This document shows, one piece after another, positions 14,146 to 17,731 of a DNA stretch of 17,731 bases. The stretch covers positions 1 through 17,731 of the forward strand of contig JBBDJE010000042.1 in NCBI GenBank assembly GCA_040880065.1. The letters run 5' to 3'. The first letter of the stretch is position 1; each line of letters starts with the position of its first letter. The translations under genes and the position numbers were made by a program. The notes under the pieces were generated by a model. It had not been told where the DNA came from and ran no database searches. It worked only from the letters and a program-made list of their open reading frames with translations. Source of the DNA: Abyssibius sp040880065 (lineage in GTDB: Bacteria; Pseudomonadota; Alphaproteobacteria; Rhodobacterales; Rhodobacteraceae).

Positions 14146-14822
14146 TCTGTGGCCTTTGCAATCATCAAGCCAAGCTCGCGGCGCAGCTTGCGGGCCATGG
14201 CGCGCTCGAAATCTTCATAATCGGTCGCGGGTTGAATAAAGGCACCGGGGCCGCGAATAACTTCGCGGGTGAAATAGCGCCGCAGTTCGCTCTCATTGCC
14301 GATAATCAGCGCATTAACGGTGATGCCAGAAAAGTTGAAATTTGCATAGGCCGTGGCCGGGTCGTAGCCATCATTGCTGATCCCGTCACCCGTAATGTCG
14401 AGCGTGAAGCGTGCGCAGGGCGGGGCGGTGCGAAAGCGGCCATGCGCATAGCCAAGCGCCGGGCCAAGCGAGGTTGGGTAATTGTCATATCCGCGGGCAG
14501 AACCGGCAATTTCAGCGGCCGCGGCATTCAGCGCTGCTGGCGAGCTGATTAAAACCCAGTCAAGCAGCACGGCCTGCTGGTCGCGCCCGCTCCATTCATA
14601 AACCGACAGCGCGACGGGGCGGTCTGGTTGTGCCAGAAAGGCTTCCATTACAGCAGGCGCGGTGAGCGCGCGCGCCAGCCCGCCACGCTGCAATGCGTCT
14701 TCCTCGGCCGAGATGGATGAGGACACATCCAGCGCCAGCAGCAACGCAAGGCGGCATTCTTGTGCCTGTGCTGTGCCAGCCAGGCCGCTGAGCAGCAGCG
14801 CAATCTGCGCCGCGCGGCTCAT
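14142..14822 (-). CDS. DUF1194 von Willebrand factor A-like exported protein, copy 3 (operon-proximal)
   Basis: A 226-residue paralogue. I chose ATG 14822 (MSRAAQIALLLSGLAG), which overlaps the SGNH hydrolase stop as ATGA, rather than ATG 14837, because it gives a clean signal peptide with AQA cleavage near residue 20 and aligns with copies 1 and 2. C23, D32, S34 and S36 are at identical positions; T117, C136 and the GDG of LDITGDGISN complete the MIDAS and disulfide pattern. The C-terminus has YEDFERAMARKLRREL. It uniquely carries a GYDNYPTSLG loop before the MIDAS Thr. No ligand can be named. Confidence 0.88.
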   Translation of the reverse strand: MSRAAQIALLLSGLAGTAQAQECRLALLLALDVSSSISAEEDALQRGGLARALTAPAVMEAFLAQPDRPVALSVYEWSGRDQQAVLLDWVLISSPAALNAAAAEIAGSARGYDNYPTSLGPALGYAHGRFRTAPPCARFTLDITGDGISNDGYDPATAYANFNFSGITVNALIIGNESELRRYFTREVIRGPGAFIQPATDYEDFERAMARKLRRELGLMIAKATE

Positions 14823-15469
14823 AAACTGCCAAGCCATTCCGCCACGGCCAGACCAAGCGCGCGCTGGGCGCGGGCATCAAGGTGGATCGGGTCAGCCTTG
14901 GACGAACGCACGACAAAGCCCGCATCAAAAACCGGCACTTCGCGCATTTTCGCCTGAACGCGCACCACATCGCCGAGCCTGCGCGAGGTATCACCGCCGC
15001 CCTTCCATTCATCAAAGCGTTCCCACGACGCGTCATCGGCCAGCTTGCCCAGCGCGGGCGGCACGATAACGGCCACATGCGGCGGGGTTTCATCATCCCA
15101 AGCAGCCTTGCCGCTGCCCACACGGCGGGCGCAATCGACTAGCGCCATCAGGCTTGCGGCTATTGTGGTTTCATCCTGCCCAAACCGTGCCTTGAAATCA
15201 TTGGTGCCCAGCATGATCAGCAACCAGTCGACGGGCGATTGCGATTTGAGCGCCACGGGCAAATGCAGCAGCCCGTTCATGGCGCTGCCGAGCATCATGT
15301 CATCATCATGTCGCGTGGTGCGGCCGGGCAGGTTTTCTTCTGCCAGCTCCCAGCCCAAAGCCGTGGCCATAACCTGCGGCCAGCGTATTTTTGTATCATA
15401 GCGCACACCGGAGCCGTCACTGGGTGTGCCCCAGCTATTGGAATCACCAAAAACCAACACGCGCGTCAT
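14819..15469 (-). CDS. SGNH/GDSL-family hydrolase
   Basis: A 216-residue esterase/lipase-type hydrolase. Block I is FGDSNSWG with nucleophile S10; block II Gly is in ENLPGRTT (G49); block III is LGTND with N90; block V is DPIHLD with D193 and H196, so the complete SGNH catalytic set is present. There is no signal peptide, so it is probably cytoplasmic, unlike the exported DUF1194 products translated after it. The start ATG 15469 follows the VOC gene stop by 1 bp. Substrate unknown; candidates are acyl or acetyl esters, including modified carbohydrates. Confidence 0.92.
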   Translation of the reverse strand: MTRVLVFGDSNSWGTPSDGSGVRYDTKIRWPQVMATALGWELAEENLPGRTTRHDDDMMLGSAMNGLLHLPVALKSQSPVDWLLIMLGTNDFKARFGQDETTIAASLMALVDCARRVGSGKAAWDDETPPHVAVIVPPALGKLADDASWERFDEWKGGGDTSRRLGDVVRVQAKMREVPVFDAGFVVRSSKADPIHLDARAQRALGLAVAEWLGSL

Positions 15470-15470
15470 G

Positions 15471-15899
15471 CTACCATTTTCCGGTGTTTTCCATGCTTGC
15501 CCAAGGTTCGGCCGGCTTCAGGCTTTCGCCCTTTTGCAGCAGTTCGATCGAAACATTATCGGGCGAGCGCACAAAGGCCATATGCCCGTCACGCGGGGGG
15601 CGGTTGATGGTTACGCCATTCTCCATAAGCTGCTGGCAGGTAGCGTAAATGTCATCAACCTCATAGGCCAGATGCCCGAAATGGCGGCTGTCATCGGGCA
15701 GGGTATCATCGCCATCCCAGTTATAGGTCAGCTCAACCGGGCATTCGGGCTGATCGGGCGGGGCCATGAAGATCAGGCTGAAACGGCCGCCTTCATTGTC
15801 ATAGCGGCGCGTTTCCTGTAGCCCCAGCAGCCGGTAAAACGCCATCGAAGCCTCAAGGTCTTTGACCCGAACCATGGTGTGCAGGTATTTCAAGCTCAT
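15471..15899 (-). CDS. VOC-family protein, glyoxalase I-like (lactoylglutathione lyase)
   Basis: A 142-residue vicinal-oxygen-chelate protein made of two beta-alpha-beta-beta-beta modules. The four metal ligands expected in glyoxalase I appear at sensible places: H7 (YLHTMVRV), E56 (VELTYN), H76 (FGHLAYEV) and E119 (VSIELLQ). With the R-V-K-D-L-E-A-S-M-A-F-Y start, this strongly resembles GloA, which isomerises the glutathione-methylglyoxal hemithioacetal to lactoylglutathione. Its ATG lies 47 bp inside the 3' end of the DUF817 gene, with AAAGGA about 8 bases upstream. It ends 1 bp before the SGNH hydrolase gene. Confident in family, fairly confident in GloA activity. Confidence 0.88.
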   Translation of the reverse strand: MSLKYLHTMVRVKDLEASMAFYRLLGLQETRRYDNEGGRFSLIFMAPPDQPECPVELTYNWDGDDTLPDDSRHFGHLAYEVDDIYATCQQLMENGVTINRPPRDGHMAFVRSPDNVSIELLQKGESLKPAEPWASMENTGKW

Positions 15900-16731
15900 T
15901 CATCAGTCCTTTGCGCTGCAGTAAAACATCGCGGCAAACAAGCGTGACCTGCACAAAGCTGACAAACAGCAGCAGGTACCACGAGCCCATTTTTGCCGGA
16001 TCGGTGAAGGCGAATTTACCCTCGCCGGAATATATCCAAGTGCCGCTAAGTGTGCCGATGTTTTCCGCAACGTAAAGGAAAAACGCCGCAAACGCCGCCG
16101 ATAGCACCATTGGCAGGCGCATTTGCCGGCGCATTGGCGTGAAACGTATTGTAACACGGCCAAACAGAACGAGCGTGGCGAGCATCAGCAGATAGCGGGC
16201 ATCCCAAATATAGTGATGCGCAAAGAAATTGATATAGATGGCCAGTGCCAGCACAATGGCCCAGCGCATGGGTGGATAGCCGACAAACGTCATGTCAAAC
16301 AGGCGAATGGCGCGGGCGATGAAGCTGCCCACGCTCGCATACATAAAGCCCGAAAACAGCGGCACGCCACCCAGCATCAGCAGGCCGGCTTCGGGATAGC
16401 TCCAGCTTCCCATCTGCAGTTTGAAAATTTCCATCGCCGTGCCGGTGACATGAAACAGCAATATCACCTTGGCCTCGCGCCAGCTTTCCAGCCGGAAATA
16501 CAGCATCAGCCCCTGAACGAGCAGCGCAAACAGCGTAAGCGCATCATAGCGGGCAAGCGTGGCACCCTCGGGCCAGAACAATGCCGACAGGATAATGGCC
16601 GCCAGCAAGAGCCCTGAAAACAGGCAGGCCCAGGCCATTTTCAGCCCGAACATGACAAACTCTACCGCCCAAAGCGGAAGGCGGGCGCGCATTGCATCGC
16701 CTAGGCGCCGCTCTACCCTCAGGTTTTCCAT
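15853..16731 (-). CDS. DUF817 family integral membrane protein
   Basis: A 292-residue polytopic membrane protein with about eight hydrophobic segments. The central stretch GSWSYPEAGLLMLGGVPLF followed by SGFMYASVGSF, and later FFAHHYIWDARY, match the DUF817 family (YoaT-like). Function is unknown; the conserved Trp, Tyr, Glu and His residues near the membrane surface hint at an enzyme or transporter. The chosen start is ATG 16731, with GGAG about 8 bases upstream. It is the first gene of the six-gene minus-strand block, and its stop lies inside the VOC coding region (47-bp overlap). A TATATG that could serve as -10 coincides with the upstream NrdR-like box. Confidence 0.87.
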   Translation of the reverse strand: MENLRVERRLGDAMRARLPLWAVEFVMFGLKMAWACLFSGLLLAAIILSALFWPEGATLARYDALTLFALLVQGLMLYFRLESWREAKVILLFHVTGTAMEIFKLQMGSWSYPEAGLLMLGGVPLFSGFMYASVGSFIARAIRLFDMTFVGYPPMRWAIVLALAIYINFFAHHYIWDARYLLMLATLVLFGRVTIRFTPMRRQMRLPMVLSAAFAAFFLYVAENIGTLSGTWIYSGEGKFAFTDPAKMGSWYLLLFVSFVQVTLVCRDVLLQRKGLMNELEIPAHHGSGQRP

Positions 16732-16753
16732 TTTGCCCGCTCCAATTGTTCCG

Positions 16754-16769
16754 CCAAAGCATATAGCGG
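16754..16769. promoter_or_regulatory. NrdR-box-like site, distal (weaker)
   Basis: CCAAAGCATATAGCGG keeps the central ATATA and the flanking G of the NrdR box pattern (acaCwAtATaTwGtgt), matching at about 10 of 16 positions. It starts exactly 31 bp before the better box at 16785, the spacing expected of paired NrdR boxes. Confidence 0.45.
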
Positions 16770-16784
16770 TTTTCTAAAGTGGCT

Positions 16785-16800
16785 CCACCATATATTGTGG
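16785..16800. promoter_or_regulatory. NrdR-box-like palindrome upstream of thyX
   Basis: CCACCATATATTGTGG is an imperfect 16-bp palindrome matching the NrdR consensus acaCwAtATaTwGtgt at all but about three positions. It contains TATATT (16791-16796), a likely thyX -10 element, so NrdR bound here would block transcription. The site is 40 bp before the thyX ATG. Confidence 0.65.
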
Positions 16801-16839
16801 CGACCAATCCAGAATCACGCCAACACACCGGAGCCCGCC

Positions 16840-17731
16840 ATGCCCATCACCCCAGACCAACAGGCCGAGATAGATGCCCAGCGCAGCGAACCCGCCCAAA
16901 CCCTGCGCGCCACTTCCCCCGGTGCCGAGGCGCATTTATACAAGGCGCACGGGCTGCTCGACCACGGATTCGTGCGGCTTGTTGATTATATGGGCGATGA
17001 TGGCGCGATCGTGCAGGCGGCGCGCGTATCTTACGGGCGCGGCACCAAGGCGGTGCAAAACGATGCCGGGCTGATCCGCTACCTCATGCGCCACTGGCAT
17101 TCCACCCCGTTTGAAATGTGCGAGGCAAAGTTCCATGTCAAACTGCCGGTCTTTGTGGCGCGGCAATGGATACGCCACCGCACCGCCAATGTGAACGAAT
17201 ATTCCGCGCGCTATTCGATTCTCGACCGGGAATTCTACATCCCCGCCCCCGAACAGCTTGCCGCGCAAAGCGTGGTGAACAATCAGGGCCGGGGTGCGGT
17301 GCTTGAAGGGGCCGAGGCGGCGCGTGTGCTGGAACTGCTGAAAGCCGATGCCGACCGCGCCTATGACCACTATGAGGACATGCTCAGCCAGGACGGCCAG
17401 CAAGGGCTGGCCCGCGAGCTGGCGCGCATGAACCTGCCCGCCAATATCTATACGCAATGGTATTGGAAGGTTGACCTGCACAACCTCTTTCACTTCCTGC
17501 GCCTGCGCGCCGATGCCCACGCGCAATACGAAATTCGGGTTTACGCCCAAAAAATGTGCGAAATCGTGGCCGACTGGGTGCCAGCGGCCTATGCGGCGTT
17601 CGAGGATTACCGCCTGGGCGGGGCGAACCTGTCGGGCAAGGCGATGGACTGCGTGCGGCGGATGATCAAGGGTGAGCAGGTGACGCAGGAGACGAGTGGG
17701 ATGAGCGCCGGGGAATGGCGGGAGTTTCAGG
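16840..17731 (+). CDS. thyX: FAD-dependent thymidylate synthase (3' end outside window)
   Basis: Flavin-dependent thymidylate synthase, which methylates dUMP to dTMP using methylenetetrahydrofolate, NADPH and FAD. The first 297 codons are in the window and the frame is still open, so only a short C-terminal piece is missing. The ThyX signature RHR-x7-S is seen as RHRTANVNEYS at residues 112-122, followed by ARYS. HWHSTPFEM, MNLPANIYTQWYW and NLFHFLRLRAD (FAD/dUMP-contacting regions) are also present. ATG 16840 has CGGAG 6 bases upstream. It is divergent from DUF817, with a 108-bp gap holding two NrdR-like boxes. dUMP can come from Dut, encoded elsewhere in this window. Confidence 0.96.
   Translation, partial: MPITPDQQAEIDAQRSEPAQTLRATSPGAEAHLYKAHGLLDHGFVRLVDYMGDDGAIVQAARVSYGRGTKAVQNDAGLIRYLMRHWHSTPFEMCEAKFHVKLPVFVARQWIRHRTANVNEYSARYSILDREFYIPAPEQLAAQSVVNNQGRGAVLEGAEAARVLELLKADADRAYDHYEDMLSQDGQQGLARELARMNLPANIYTQWYWKVDLHNLFHFLRLRADAHAQYEIRVYAQKMCEIVADWVPAAYAAFEDYRLGGANLSGKAMDCVRRMIKGEQVTQETSGMSAGEWREFQ

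Overview
This GC-rich window looks like chromosomal DNA of an alphaproteobacterium, most likely a Rhodobacteraceae (Roseobacter-type) member. The clearest lineage markers are a circularly permuted tmRNA gene on the minus strand (acceptor piece with encoded CCA, spacer, then coding piece), an alphaproteobacterial SspB, a fumC-DUF4169-RHH cluster, DUF1194 proteins and a ThyX-type thymidylate synthase. Almost every base is coding; neighbouring genes overlap or touch, with many 4-bp ATGA or GTGA junctions. I see no insertion sequence, prophage, CRISPR array or tRNA gene.

Left part (1-6380). The 3' end of a D-2-hydroxyacid dehydrogenase is followed by an AbrB-family membrane protein. This converges on, and overlaps by 80 bp, a five-gene minus-strand operon read coaBC-dut-rrf2-cysK-moeB. 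That operon joins a cysteine-consuming step (CoaBC), cysteine synthesis (CysK), an Rrf2 regulator and a MoeB/ThiF sulfur-carrier activator. A good sigma70-like promoter precedes coaBC. Divergently, cobU and a CobC-like phosphatase form a two-gene cobalamin unit.

Middle (6454-12802). A glutathione S-transferase with a C-terminal cysteine-rich module and a YifB/ComM ATPase run on the plus strand; both have a 15-bp tandem repeat across their stop codon. Then come, on the minus strand and in transcription order, ssrA (tmRNA), sspB, a PmtA-like methyltransferase, fumC, a DUF4169 protein and a ribbon-helix-helix protein. The tmRNA that appends the degradation tag therefore sits directly beside the adaptor that delivers tagged proteins to ClpXP. 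A cupin gene is divergent from ssrA.

Right part (12806-17731). A six-gene minus-strand block reads DUF817 membrane protein, VOC/glyoxalase, SGNH hydrolase, then three consecutive DUF1194 von Willebrand-A-like exported proteins with 4-bp overlaps. This is the least understood system in the window. Divergent from it is thyX (cut by the window end), preceded by two NrdR-box-like palindromes 31 bp apart, which suggests dNTP-linked control of thymidylate synthesis.
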